Origin: Endobacterium cereale
GTDB taxonomy: Bacteria; Pseudomonadota; Alphaproteobacteria; Rhizobiales; Rhizobiaceae
Assembly (NCBI RefSeq): GCF_009617585.1
Contig: NZ_WIXI01000044.1
Span: forward strand, 124,001-188,000
Direction: 5' to 3'
DNA: 64,000 nucleotides
The notes under the pieces are model-generated. The model did not search any database. It had not been told where the DNA came from and worked only from the letters and a program-made list of their open reading frames with translations. A program made the position numbers and the translations under genes. This document shows, in pieces, positions 1-8,894 of the stretch (its first letter is position 1; every line of letters begins with the position of its first letter).

Positions 1-123
1 GCCGATGCTCTTCAGCGTCTGGTCGTCGTAACGCAGCAGTGTTTCGTTGATCAGCATGTCGGCCTGGCGTTTACGGGCGGCAACGACGCGGTCGAATGCA
101 TTGCGAAAGAAGGAATTGGTCAT
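1..123 (-). CDS. Small unrecognised protein, 3' part outside window
   Basis: Only the first 41 codons are present; the gene reads leftward off the window edge. It starts at an ATG (complement of 121-123) preceded by an AGGACG ribosome-binding site. The visible protein begins MTNSFFRNAFDRVVAAR and ends in LLRYDDQTLKSIG. That ending resembles the 'LDDRTLRDIG' helix of small DUF1127-type proteins common in rhizobia, but the match is by eye and weak. Function unknown. Confidence 0.5.
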   Translation of the reverse strand, partial: MTNSFFRNAFDRVVAARKRQADMLINETLLRYDDQTLKSIG

Positions 124-370
124 CGATCTCGTCCTTTGTGTGAGCGTGTTCTCACTCTGTCTGCACTGACATATAAGGCAAACCTGATTGCCTAGTGAGT
201 AGGCTTCGGTCAATTGTGGCATGCGTTCAATGCATATCTACGTATTTACGGTATTGCATTGCAGCAATCCGCTCGAAAATGACTGGCATGCTTTTGCTGG
301 CGGATGGAGCCGGAAATCGATTAAGTGTCGCCAACCGTTTTCTCAAATCATGTCACTTGGAATATTGCCT
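124..370. promoter_or_regulatory. Divergent intergenic region with a short inverted repeat
   Basis: This region separates the leftward small gene from the rightward aminopeptidase gene and must hold both promoters. An inverted repeat GCCTA-GTGAG-TAGGC lies at 190-204 and could be a regulator site. I see no convincing -35/-10 pair and no gene. Confidence 0.3.
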
Positions 371-2206
371 ATGTTTCAGTCCTTCGACAGCACGTCCACG
401 CCGCAGTTCGGTCGCGATCGCGTCAACGCCATCCGGGCCCGTTTTGATGAGCTCGGCATCGATGGTTTTCTCGTCCCGCGCGCCGATGAATATCAGGGCG
501 AATATGTGCCGAAGTCTGCGGAACGTCTTTCATGGCTCACCGGGTTTACCGGCTCGGCCGGCGTCGCTCTGATCACCCGCTCACAGGCCATAGTCTATGT
601 CGATGGTCGTTACGTAACCCAGTTGGCGGAGCAGGTGGATGGTGCCGTCTTCACCGGCGGTGACCTCGTCAACGAGCCGCCGCACCTGTGGATCCCCGCT
701 CATGCGCCAAAAGGTTTTCGCCTTGGTGTCGATCCGTGGCTACATGGCGGCGCCGAGGTGAAGAAGCTTGCCAAGGCCGTTTCGGAAATCGGTGGCACGA
801 TCGTTCTCCTCAATGAAAACCCGCTCGATACGGCATGGACGGATCGTCCGGCCGAGCCGATGGGTAAGGTTGCCGTGCAGCAGGAAGCCCATGCCGGCAA
901 ACCGGCGGTGGACAAGATCGCCGGGATCGCTGCCAGCCTGCAAGCCAAGGGCCTTACTGCGGCTCTGATTGCCGATCCGTCCTCCGTTGCCTGGATTTTT
1001 AATATTCGCGGCGCCGATGTGCCGCATACGCCGCATCCGCTGTCGCGTGCGCTGATTTCGGCAGACGGCAAGGCCGAACTCTTCATCGAGGAGCGAAAGC
1101 TCGGTGGGGAGGCCCGCGTCCATCTTCAGCCACTTGCCGCCATCCACGCTCCGGCATCGCTGAGCGAGCGCATCGGTGCCTATGCGAAGGACGACGGCCG
1201 CATTCTCGTCGATCCGGAACTGACGGCGCTCGCTCTCATCATCGCCATCGAGGTCGCTGGCGGCACTGTCGTTGACGGGACCGATCCGGCCCGGCTGCCG
1301 CGCGCCATCAAGAACGATATCGAGCTGAAAGGCTCGGCCGACGCGCATGTTCAGGATGGCGTCGCCATGGTCGAGTTCCTCTATTGGCTCGATCAGTCCA
1401 AGCCAGGCTCACTCACCGAAATCCAGGCGGTGAAGGCGCTGGAGGCGGCGCGTGCGCGTGTCGGCCAGTCGATGCAGAACCCGCTGCGCGACGTTTCCTT
1501 CGACAGCATTGCCGGTGCCGGCGAACATGCGGCCATCATGCATTACCGCGTCACAAGCGAAAGCGACCGGACGATCGAGGCAGGCGAACTGTTCCTGATC
1601 GATTCGGGTGCGCAATACATCAACGGCACGACAGATATCACCCGCACGGTCGCGGTCGGCGAGGTGCCGGAGGATCGCAAGCGTTTCTTCACGCTGGTGC
1701 TGAAGGGCATGATCGCCATCAGCACGGCGCGTTTCCCCAAGGGCACGCGCGGTTGCGATCTCGATCCGCTGGCGCGTATCGCTTTGTGGAAGGCCGGCGG
1801 CGATTTCGCCCATGGTACCGGCCACGGCGTCGGTTCGTATCTCTCGGTGCATGAAGGCCCGCAGCGCATCTCGCGGCTTGCCACGCAGGAGCTGCTGCCC
1901 GGCATGATCCTCTCGAACGAGCCGGGTTATTACCGCCCGGGTCATTACGGCATCCGCATCGAAAACCTGATTTTTGTGCGCGAAGCGGAAGATGTCGCCG
2001 GTGGCGACATGTCCATGCGCTCCTTCGAAACGCTGACGTGGTGCCCGATCGACCTGCGTCTGATCGTTGCCTCGCTGATGACGGCGGAAGAACTGGACTG
2101 GCTGAATGCCTACCACGCCACCGTGCGTGAAAAGCTGTCGCCACTGCTCACCGATCCTGCCATCAAGGCATGGCTGGAGACGGCGACGGCGCCGATTGGC
2201 GGCTGA
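371..2206 (+). CDS. pepP: Xaa-Pro aminopeptidase (M24B family, aminopeptidase P)
   Basis: A cytoplasmic metallopeptidase expected to remove N-terminal residues preceding proline. The protein is 611 aa, the length of the long, three-domain aminopeptidase P type. Two creatinase-like N-terminal domains come first, with the family motif DGFLVPRADEYQGEYVP near the start. The catalytic pita-bread domain shows the five metal ligands: D411, D422 (DITRT), H485 (HGTGHGVGS), E517 (NEPGYY) and E531 (RIENL). I chose the ATG at 371 because MFQSFD is a typical start in the family; an in-frame ATG at 350 is an alternative. It is convergent with azlD, with almost no gap. Confidence 0.93.
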   Translation: MFQSFDSTSTPQFGRDRVNAIRARFDELGIDGFLVPRADEYQGEYVPKSAERLSWLTGFTGSAGVALITRSQAIVYVDGRYVTQLAEQVDGAVFTGGDLVNEPPHLWIPAHAPKGFRLGVDPWLHGGAEVKKLAKAVSEIGGTIVLLNENPLDTAWTDRPAEPMGKVAVQQEAHAGKPAVDKIAGIAASLQAKGLTAALIADPSSVAWIFNIRGADVPHTPHPLSRALISADGKAELFIEERKLGGEARVHLQPLAAIHAPASLSERIGAYAKDDGRILVDPELTALALIIAIEVAGGTVVDGTDPARLPRAIKNDIELKGSADAHVQDGVAMVEFLYWLDQSKPGSLTEIQAVKALEAARARVGQSMQNPLRDVSFDSIAGAGEHAAIMHYRVTSESDRTIEAGELFLIDSGAQYINGTTDITRTVAVGEVPEDRKRFFTLVLKGMIAISTARFPKGTRGCDLDPLARIALWKAGGDFAHGTGHGVGSYLSVHEGPQRISRLATQELLPGMILSNEPGYYRPGHYGIRIENLIFVREAEDVAGGDMSMRSFETLTWCPIDLRLIVASLMTAEELDWLNAYHATVREKLSPLLTDPAIKAWLETATAPIGG

Positions 2207-2542
2207 TCAGAGACCAAGCCCCATGCCATAACGGGCGGCCATCACGGCCGCCCAACCGGCGAAAAGAAGTGTCAGGCCCGGAAAACGCAGGCCGACGATC
2301 AGAGCCACTGCCATGGCGATCTTGATATCCCATCCGCCATAAATGAAGGGCTGCGCCACCAGCGTCGTCAACACCGCGGCCGGCACGGCATTCAGCGCCG
2401 ATTCCAGCCGTGGCGGAATCCGCTTCATGCTGCTGAGCAGCACATAGCCGCCGATGCGGGTAAAATAGGTGGCGATGGCGGCTATGACGATCAGCAGGGC
2501 CGTGTTCGGGTCGATGGAGAAGGCGGTCATCTGGTCTTGCAT
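2207..2542 (-). CDS. azlD: AzlD-type branched-chain amino acid transport subunit
   Basis: A 111-aa, very hydrophobic protein with about four membrane segments, matching the AzlD family. AzlD is the small partner of AzlC in exporters of branched-chain amino acids and their analogues. Visible signatures are TYFTRIGGYVL and a run of Pro/Ala-rich helices (LNAVPAAVLTTLV). The start is placed at ATG 2542, one base after the azlC stop, so the two are translationally coupled. Substrate is inferred from the family only. Confidence 0.88.
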   Translation of the reverse strand: MQDQMTAFSIDPNTALLIVIAAIATYFTRIGGYVLLSSMKRIPPRLESALNAVPAAVLTTLVAQPFIYGGWDIKIAMAVALIVGLRFPGLTLLFAGWAAVMAARYGMGLGL

Positions 2543-2543
2543 G

Positions 2544-3272
2544 TCACATCGCCTCCTTTTCCATATCGGAAACATCCGGTTCTTCATGCGCCTTCGGCGG
2601 CGGCAGGATCACGGCAACCAGAATGCCAAGAACTGCGCCGACACTGATATGCCAGGGCGATCCGATGAAATGGAAAGCAACGACGGAGCCTACGGCGCCG
2701 GCCAGCATGACCGGGAAAAAATTGTGGCGGCTGCGGAAACCCATGGTCAAGCCGAGGAAATAGACCGGCATCAGTACGTCGATGCCGTATGCCTTGGGAT
2801 CGCCGATCATGCGGCCGAAATAGGCACCGATGACGGTGGTCATCACCCACGAGACCCAGACGACCGCACCCATGGCGAAGTACCAGCGGAAGGTCGCAGC
2901 CCGGCCACTTTCCTCGCGCTTCACCGTTTCGGCAAATTGCGGATCGACCAGCAGGAAAAAGGCGAGCCAGCGTTCAGCATGCGGATAACGGCCGATCACC
3001 GTGCTCAGCGCCGCCGAATAGAGAATGTGACGGAAATTGACGGCGAGAATGGAGAGAACGATGATCCAGGCCGCGACGTGGTGGCCAAAAAGCTCGATGC
3101 CGACCAGCTGACTGGCGCCACCATAAACGAGCCCACTCATCAGTGCGGCTTCGGTGATGCTGAAACCGTTATCGACGGCGATGGCGCCGAAGAGCACGCC
3201 GAAAGGCGCGGATGAAAGCGCGACCACAGCCCCTTTCTTGAGGCCGTTCGTCAATTGCTCATGTCTGTCCAT
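2544..3272 (-). CDS. azlC: AzlC-type branched-chain amino acid permease
   Basis: A 242-aa integral membrane protein of the AzlC family, the larger subunit of the AzlCD exporter. Diagnostic stretches are APFGVLFGAIAVDNGFS, the GGASQLVGIELFG segment typical of AzlC, and NFRHILYSAAL. The ATG at 3272 gives a protein starting MDRHEQLTNGLKKGA; an upstream in-frame extension is Arg-rich and unlike the family. It forms a two-gene operon with azlD. Export of valine, isoleucine or leucine would fit the ilv genes elsewhere in the window, but that link is only inference. Confidence 0.9.
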   Translation of the reverse strand: MDRHEQLTNGLKKGAVVALSSAPFGVLFGAIAVDNGFSITEAALMSGLVYGGASQLVGIELFGHHVAAWIIVLSILAVNFRHILYSAALSTVIGRYPHAERWLAFFLLVDPQFAETVKREESGRAATFRWYFAMGAVVWVSWVMTTVIGAYFGRMIGDPKAYGIDVLMPVYFLGLTMGFRSRHNFFPVMLAGAVGSVVAFHFIGSPWHISVGAVLGILVAVILPPPKAHEEPDVSDMEKEAM

Positions 3273-3441
3273 GGATCGTTCCCTGCAGCGTGATTGACGC
3301 GCTCTTGTTCGAGCTTTGCGTGTAGAAGCAGGCGAGGGCGCTGGCAATCGAATTGCGCTTATTCAATTGATCGATTTCGGTGATCTGTCTTGACGGGCGG
3401 AAAGGGCGCATCGCCCTGCGTCATGCCGCAAGGTGAGGCGC

Positions 3442-4068
3442 TCAGTCGGCCAGAATGTCATCGCTTGTGACGATGCCGACGCCGTGCGCCTTCATTTCCG
3501 CAATCGCATCCTTAACGCCTTGGGGATCAATGCCGCGACTGGCATCGGAGACGAACCGCACCCTTACGTCCGGCAGCATGTCGCGCGCATCCAGAGCGGA
3601 AAATTTGACGCAGTAATCGGTGGCCAGCCCACAGATATCGAGCTCGCTGACCAGTTGTGCCTTCAGATAACTGGCAAGGCCTGTGAGCGCCGCATGGTCG
3701 TTGTCACGAAATGCCGAATAGCTGTCGACGGCCGGGTTTTCGCCTTTCTGCTGGACATAATCGACCGCGTCCATTTCCAGATCCGAATGAAACTCCGCAT
3801 CGCTGGTGCCTTGGACGCAATGGTCCGGCCACAGAACCTGTGGCTGGCCGGAAAGCTCGCCCATGTCGAAGGGTTTCGCGCCGAGATGCTGCGAGGCGAA
3901 GCTGCCGTGATCGGCCGGATGCCAGTCCTGCGAGGCGACGATGACGTCATAGCCGCCCTCGCGGATCAGCCGGTTGGCCACCGGCACGACCGCGTCACCA
4001 TCCGGAACCGCCAGATTGCCGCCCGGGCAAAAACCGTTCTGGATATCGATCAGCAGCAGCGCCTTCAT
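3442..4068 (-). CDS. pncA: Nicotinamidase (pyrazinamidase)
   Basis: Hydrolyses nicotinamide to nicotinate in NAD salvage; an isochorismatase-fold cysteine hydrolase of 208 aa. The catalytic triad is visible as D8 (LIDIQNGF), K108 (VQQKGENP) and C153 (ATDYCVKFSALDA). The metal site is D48 and H50 (QDWHPADH) with H83 (WPDHCVQGT). These motifs separate PncA from other isochorismatase-like hydrolases. The start at ATG 4068 follows an AGGAGAAAAGCC Shine-Dalgarno; longer in-frame starts add unrelated sequence. It stands alone, divergent from flgE. Confidence 0.93.
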   Translation of the reverse strand: MKALLLIDIQNGFCPGGNLAVPDGDAVVPVANRLIREGGYDVIVASQDWHPADHGSFASQHLGAKPFDMGELSGQPQVLWPDHCVQGTSDAEFHSDLEMDAVDYVQQKGENPAVDSYSAFRDNDHAALTGLASYLKAQLVSELDICGLATDYCVKFSALDARDMLPDVRVRFVSDASRGIDPQGVKDAIAEMKAHGVGIVTSDDILAD

Positions 4069-4325
4069 GGCTTTTCTCCTCAAGCGAATCGGCCCGCCCA
4101 AACGTCTGTTGCAGAAACGCGAAGCGGTCTTGTGGTGAGATTTTAGCACAATCGATCCCGAGGGAAACCAAGGGAAGTACATGACCCGATGTCTGGAATT
4201 CTCATGTGTCAAATCCGGGCAGGGTAATTCTTCCCTATAATATGTCCATGTGTCGGAAAATGCGGGTTTGGCAAGCCTGGCGCAAGTTGTGCCCGTGAAC
4301 TCTGTCGCAATCACTGGAGGTTGTT

Positions 4326-5519
4326 ATGAGTCTTTCTGGAGCCATGCGCACCGCCGTATCCGGCATGAATGCCCAAGCCAATCGGCTGGGTGCCATCGCC
4401 GACAACATCGCCAATGCGAATACGGCAGGGTATAAAAAGGTCGACACGCAGTTTTCCTCGATGATCATGCCGGCAACGAATGGCACCTATAACTCCGGCA
4501 GTGTCGGCACGACGACGCGCTATTCGATCGATAGCCAGGGGGCCTTTTCCTACACGAAATCCTCCAGCGATCTGGCCATTGATGGCGAAGGTTTTTTCGT
4601 CGTTTCCGGTCCCGACGGCAGCGAATATCTCACACGCGCCGGTAATTTTGAGGTCCAGAGCGACGGCACGCTTGAAAACGCGGCCGGCTATACGCTGATG
4701 GGCTATCCCTATTCTTCGCAGAATGATCCAACGATCGTCATCAACGGCTTTGATGGGCTGACGGCGATCAATGTCTCGTCCGGTGGCATGACGGCGATCG
4801 GCTCTTCCGCCGGCACATTGCAAGCCAATCTGCCGGCAGGCGCCGCTGTCGGCGATGTCAGCAAGACCTCGCTGGTTGCCTTCGATTCGCAGGGAAATGC
4901 GCGGCTGCTCGATGTCGAATATACCAAGACCGGCGATAACGCCTGGACGGTCGCCATGTCTTATGAGGGAGAGACCGTTCTCGATCCGGTGGCACTCACC
5001 TTCGATACGGACGGGGAACTGATTTCTCCCGACAGCCTGACGACTCTGCCGCTCGATCTTGCCGGTACGGAACTGGCCTCGCTCGATATCGATATCTCCG
5101 GCTCGTCCCAACTCGGGGCTGCGTTCGAGGTCATGACCGGCAAGATCGATGGAAGCGCCGCAAGCGATGTTTCCGGCTACGAGATCAGTGCCGATGGCGT
5201 CCTGTCGCTGATTTATGCGAACGGCAAGGTCGAGCCGAAATTCCGCATCGCCATGGCCAATGTGCAGAGCCCGAACAATCTCACCCCCTTGCCGGGTAAC
5301 GTCTATGCGGCGAGCAATGATTCCGGCGTCGTGGTCATCGGCTATGCGGGTGGTGGCAGCTTTGGGGAGATCATGGATAGTGCTCTCGAAGATTCCAATG
5401 TCGATCTCGCCGAAGAACTCACCAACATGATCCAGGCGCAGCGCATCTACACCGCCAATTCCAAGGTTTTCCAGACCGGTTCGGAATTGCTGGAAACGCT
5501 GGTGAACCTCAAGCGATAG
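4326..5519 (+). CDS. flgE: Flagellar hook protein FlgE (isolated copy)
   Basis: The structural subunit of the flagellar hook, exported by the flagellar type III apparatus. The 397-aa protein has the N-terminal rod-family motif (about residues 13-38, SGMNAQANRLGAIADNIANA then TAGYKK). It has a Ser/Thr/Gly-rich central D1/D2 region including DLAIDGEGFFVVSGPDG, and the C-terminal helix MIQAQRIYTANSKVFQTGSE. The RBS CTGGAGG precedes the ATG. No other flagellar gene is nearby: the neighbours are pncA and a sulfur transporter. It may be a second hook-protein gene or a relocated one; the window cannot decide. Confidence 0.85.
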   Translation: MSLSGAMRTAVSGMNAQANRLGAIADNIANANTAGYKKVDTQFSSMIMPATNGTYNSGSVGTTTRYSIDSQGAFSYTKSSSDLAIDGEGFFVVSGPDGSEYLTRAGNFEVQSDGTLENAAGYTLMGYPYSSQNDPTIVINGFDGLTAINVSSGGMTAIGSSAGTLQANLPAGAAVGDVSKTSLVAFDSQGNARLLDVEYTKTGDNAWTVAMSYEGETVLDPVALTFDTDGELISPDSLTTLPLDLAGTELASLDIDISGSSQLGAAFEVMTGKIDGSAASDVSGYEISADGVLSLIYANGKVEPKFRIAMANVQSPNNLTPLPGNVYAASNDSGVVVIGYAGGGSFGEIMDSALEDSNVDLAEELTNMIQAQRIYTANSKVFQTGSELLETLVNLKR

Positions 5520-5719
5520 AATATGCGCCGGCCGTATTTATCATTCTGCGGTTTTCGTGAAGGTGCGGTTTTGCGTGCTGCGCGGCCGCGGGCGTACATT
5601 TTTTTATGAAATGCGGTTTCTTGAGAACGGGAATCTGCTCGCGGGCATAACTGGCCAAATCCTTGCCTCGAAAGCCTTTCGTGCTCGCCCTATAAACACT
5701 CCAACTTCAGGAGTTTTAT

Positions 5720-6943
5720 ATGTCCATATCCGCTTCTCCCGCCGAACCGCGTGCGGCTCTGCCGCTGCTCGGTGTTCCCGGCATCGGCGCTCTCCTTGTT
5801 CTGGTTGCCGGTACGCTCGCGCTTGGCGGCTTTTATGGCCCGACCCAGGGCGCTCTTTTCCTCGTCGGTGGTGCCCTTGGCATCTCGCTTTATCACGCCG
5901 CTTTCGGCTTCACTTCGGCCTGGCGCGTCTTCATCGCCGAGGGCAGGGGGCGTGGTCTGCGCGTGCAGATGATCCTGCTCGCACTTGCCGTCATCCTGTT
6001 CTTCCCCTTTCTCGCCAGCGGCACGCTGTTTGGCAATGAAGTGCGCGGCAACATCTCGCCGGCCGGCATCGGCGTCATCGCCGGTGCCTTCATGTTCGGC
6101 GTCGGCATGCAGCTTGGCGGCGGTTGCGCCTCAGGCACGCTGTTCACCGCCGGCGGCGGCAATGCCCGCATGCTGGTCACGCTGTTCTTCTTCATTGTCG
6201 GTTCGCTGATCGGCACCATGCATACCGGCTGGTGGGCATCACTGCCGTCGCTGCCGCCGACAGCCCTGTTTCAGAGCTTTGGTGCAGTAGGGGGCATTGC
6301 CGTGTCGCTTGCCATCTTCGGCGCGATTGCAGCCATCACCATCGTCGTCGAAAAGAAGCGCAATGGCGCGCTCGAACAGGCGCCCCCGTCGCCACGTCAT
6401 GGCTTTGCCCGTTACCTGCGCGGTCCTTGGCCGCTCGTGTTCGGTGCCATTGCACTCGTCATCCTCAATTTCGCGACGCTGGCACTTGCCGGTCGTCCCT
6501 GGGGTGTCACTTCGGCTTTCGCTCTTTGGGGCGCCAAGGGTGCGCAGCTGATCGGCATCGACGTCGCCTCCTGGCCGCACTGGCAGCAGCCGGGCAATGC
6601 CAAGGCGCTGGCTGAAAGCGTGTTTGCCGATATCACCTCGGTCATGGATTTCGGCATCATTGCCGGTGCCATGCTGGCGGCAGCGCTCGCCGGGAAATTT
6701 GCCCCGAGCCTCGATATTCCACTGCGCTCGATCTTCGCCGCCGTCGCCGGTGGATTGCTGCTCGGTTATGGTGCGCGCATCGCATACGGCTGCAATATCG
6801 GCGCCTATTTTTCGGGCATTGCATCCGGCAGTCTTCACGGTTACCTTTGGGCCGTGGCAGCCTTTGCGGGCAATGTCATCGGCGTGCGTCTCCGCCCATG
6901 GTTCTTCATGGAGCGTGTGACCATCCGGCGGATGGATGGCTGA
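5720..6943 (+). CDS. YeeE/YedE family sulfur-compound transporter
   Basis: A 407-aa polytopic inner-membrane protein of the YeeE/YedE (TsuA) family, whose characterised members import thiosulfate. About ten hydrophobic helices can be counted. The two family signature cysteines are visible: C136 in GGGCASG and C358 in YGCNIGA, arranged in two pseudo-repeats (GGGCASGT / ARIAYGCNIG). The RBS AGGAG sits 6 bases before the ATG. No TusA/SirA-like partner is adjacent. Thiosulfate as substrate is inferred from the family. Confidence 0.82.
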   Translation: MSISASPAEPRAALPLLGVPGIGALLVLVAGTLALGGFYGPTQGALFLVGGALGISLYHAAFGFTSAWRVFIAEGRGRGLRVQMILLALAVILFFPFLASGTLFGNEVRGNISPAGIGVIAGAFMFGVGMQLGGGCASGTLFTAGGGNARMLVTLFFFIVGSLIGTMHTGWWASLPSLPPTALFQSFGAVGGIAVSLAIFGAIAAITIVVEKKRNGALEQAPPSPRHGFARYLRGPWPLVFGAIALVILNFATLALAGRPWGVTSAFALWGAKGAQLIGIDVASWPHWQQPGNAKALAESVFADITSVMDFGIIAGAMLAAALAGKFAPSLDIPLRSIFAAVAGGLLLGYGARIAYGCNIGAYFSGIASGSLHGYLWAVAAFAGNVIGVRLRPWFFMERVTIRRMDG

Positions 6944-6952
6944 TGAGCCTGG

Positions 6953-6984
6953 GGAGCGGCTCGTTAATCATGATCTGCCGCTCC
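6953..6984. terminator. Hairpin after the YeeE/YedE gene, possible terminator
   Basis: An 8-bp perfect stem, GGAGCGGC (6953-6960) with GCCGCTCC (6977-6984), has a 16-base loop. It lies just after the transporter stop codon. No T-run follows, so intrinsic termination is uncertain. Confidence 0.35.
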
Positions 6985-7225
6985 ATCGCCGCATTTTGGC
7001 TAAATTTCCGTCGGTAATCGATTGTATTAGCGCGATCGAAAACTGACCGGGGATCGAAATCAGGGGCGGCTTAAACACTTTGGTTACCATAATTCGGCAT
7101 TCTCTTCGTCAACCGGCGAACGATGGTTCGGGGCTTTCGAGTCTCCAGTCATGCGTTTCGCCCGATTTCGGTGGCGCGGCGTTCGGTAGCGCCTCCGGTG
7201 TGCGTAGAGTGTGCGGGTATCCAGT

Positions 7226-8677
7226 ATGGCGCTGACAATCGACAATTTCGACAATCCCTATGAGCGTCCCGCTGGCAAGGGAAAAGGCCGCAAGCAGGCC
7301 TCCAAAGGCAAATCCAAAGTCGCATTCCTCGGCACCGTTATTCTCGGTGCGACGCTGCTCGGTGGCGTCTGGGTTGGTGCGGCCGTCCTGTCTGTCGGCA
7401 AGATGGCCGGCACGACCAACCTGACCCCGCAGCCGAAATTCCAGACCGTTCTGTCCATGCGTGTGGCGTCGCCGGTGCCTGTCGCTGCCGAGCAGAACCA
7501 TCTGCTGGCCGCGGACGCGGACCCGCAGCGTCTTATCAACGTCTCCAAGTTTTCGCGCATTCCGACATCCGTCGATGCGAAGTCCGGCCGCCTTGACGGC
7601 GCGGAAGCCTCAGTGATGGCGGCCTTGCGGCCGGCTGATGATGCCGTGCGCAGCGGTCTCGATGTTGCTCTCGGTAAAGCTGCCGCCAAGGTGAAGGCAG
7701 CCGAGGAAGAACGTCAGTTCACCGCTCTGATGGCCGCCCGTCCGGATGCGGATGTGATTCGCAGCGCATTGATGCCGGCGATGGAAAATGTCGTGGCCGT
7801 CGCGCCCCGTGGCGAAATGCCGGACATTTTGCAGGATATCGCCCCGGCGACCTCCGTCGCAGAACTGAAGGATATCGATCCGGTCGAGGTTGACGGTGGC
7901 GTCGAGTTGGCTGAAGCCGAAGACGACGCGGCAGCAAAGCCGACCGAAGTTGCGCTGGCTGAAATCCTGCCGAAGAACGGCCCGATGCCGTTCGGCCGTC
8001 CACAGGCTGAAAAGGTCGTTGCCGCAGCAAAGCCGGCCAAGCCGGAGGCCGATGGAGCAACACCGCGCAGCGGTCTCGATGCCATCGCCCGCGTTTCGCC
8101 GCAAAAACCTTCTCGTGATGATAAGCCGGAGAGCGCGCTCGCCTTCGCCAAGCCCGACAATCCGATGCGCCAGACGGCGCCATCCGCGCCGTCGCGCTCT
8201 GCCCCCAGCTGGCCGGGTATCGGTAGCAAGGTTGCTATCTACGATATTACAAATGCGACCGTGCATATGCCCAATGGCACAAAGCTCGAGGCCCATTCCG
8301 GCATCGGCAAGCTGCGTGACGATCCGAATATGACGCATGTGAAGATGAAGGGCCCGACGCCTGCGGGAACCTACAAGCTGTCCATGCGCGAATCGCTATT
8401 CCATGGCGTTGCCGCCATCCGCCTGACCTCGGTCGACGGCAAGCATCCGAAGAACCGCACCGGGCTTCTGGCTCACAGCTATCTCCTGCGCACCCGCGGA
8501 GACAGCCATGGCTGCGTTGCCTTCGCCCAGTATGACAAGTTTCTGGCGGCCTTCCGCCGCGGCGAGATCACTCACATGGTCATCGTTGACGAATGGGACG
8601 GCAAGCGCCCCGGCCGCGGCGGTTCCTCCTCCGGCAAGACGCTGGTGGACCTGTTCAAGCGCGGCAACGACGCCTGA
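7226..8677 (+). CDS. Membrane-anchored DUF2778 (L,D-transpeptidase-like) protein
   Basis: A 483-aa protein with a short Lys/Gly-rich cytoplasmic N-terminus and one membrane helix (about residues 33-56, FLGTVILGATLLGGVWVG). A long low-complexity Ala/Lys/Pro region follows, and then a C-terminal DUF2778 domain from about residue 330. The domain carries the YkuD-like active-site arrangement H417 and SHGC (S427-C430). Such domains act on peptidoglycan stem peptides in the periplasm. DUF2778 also occurs in type VI effectors (Tlde1), but the anchor and absence of secretion genes favour a resident cell-wall enzyme. The start ATG 7226 gives MALTIDNFDNPYE; 5 codons more are possible. Confidence 0.78.
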   Translation: MALTIDNFDNPYERPAGKGKGRKQASKGKSKVAFLGTVILGATLLGGVWVGAAVLSVGKMAGTTNLTPQPKFQTVLSMRVASPVPVAAEQNHLLAADADPQRLINVSKFSRIPTSVDAKSGRLDGAEASVMAALRPADDAVRSGLDVALGKAAAKVKAAEEERQFTALMAARPDADVIRSALMPAMENVVAVAPRGEMPDILQDIAPATSVAELKDIDPVEVDGGVELAEAEDDAAAKPTEVALAEILPKNGPMPFGRPQAEKVVAAAKPAKPEADGATPRSGLDAIARVSPQKPSRDDKPESALAFAKPDNPMRQTAPSAPSRSAPSWPGIGSKVAIYDITNATVHMPNGTKLEAHSGIGKLRDDPNMTHVKMKGPTPAGTYKLSMRESLFHGVAAIRLTSVDGKHPKNRTGLLAHSYLLRTRGDSHGCVAFAQYDKFLAAFRRGEITHMVIVDEWDGKRPGRGGSSSGKTLVDLFKRGNDA

Positions 8678-8700
8678 TTTTCTCCCGCATGTTTTGATGA

Positions 8701-8731
8701 AAACGCCGCCTCCAGAGGGCGGCGTTTTTGC
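8701..8731 (+). terminator. Intrinsic terminator of the DUF2778 gene
   Basis: A strong stem formed by AACGCCGCC and GGGCGGCGTT with a TCCAGA-type loop is followed by TTTTTGCATTTT, 24 bases after the stop codon. Classical Rho-independent structure. Confidence 0.85.
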
Positions 8732-8894
8732 ATTTTAGGCCCGGTGATTGTTTCGTGTTTGTAACAGCATCAACAGCACGCTTGACGATTGCCGGTCATG
8801 GTCGCGATGATCGGGCCAGTCCGCGCGAAGCCGCTGCGGATGTGACCCGAAAGATTGATCGATGCCGTTTTCATCATTCCTTGATCGCCGTGCC

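Noticed and set aside
1409..2116. Long open frames antisense to pepP, azlC, serB, uvrD, RND and AsmA genes
   Set aside because: They are frame shadows caused by GC-rich codon use; none shows a protein family or a ribosome site, and each lies fully inside a well-supported gene.
5720..6943. YeeE/YedE gene as two fused half-size genes
   Set aside because: The protein is one continuous frame of normal length for the long YeeE/YedE type; the two Cys motifs belong to its internal pseudo-repeat.
7226..8677. Type VI secretion effector (Tlde1-like) because of DUF2778
   Set aside because: The protein has an N-terminal membrane anchor and long linker, with no immunity, VgrG, Hcp or PAAR gene nearby. 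A resident cell-wall enzyme is simpler.
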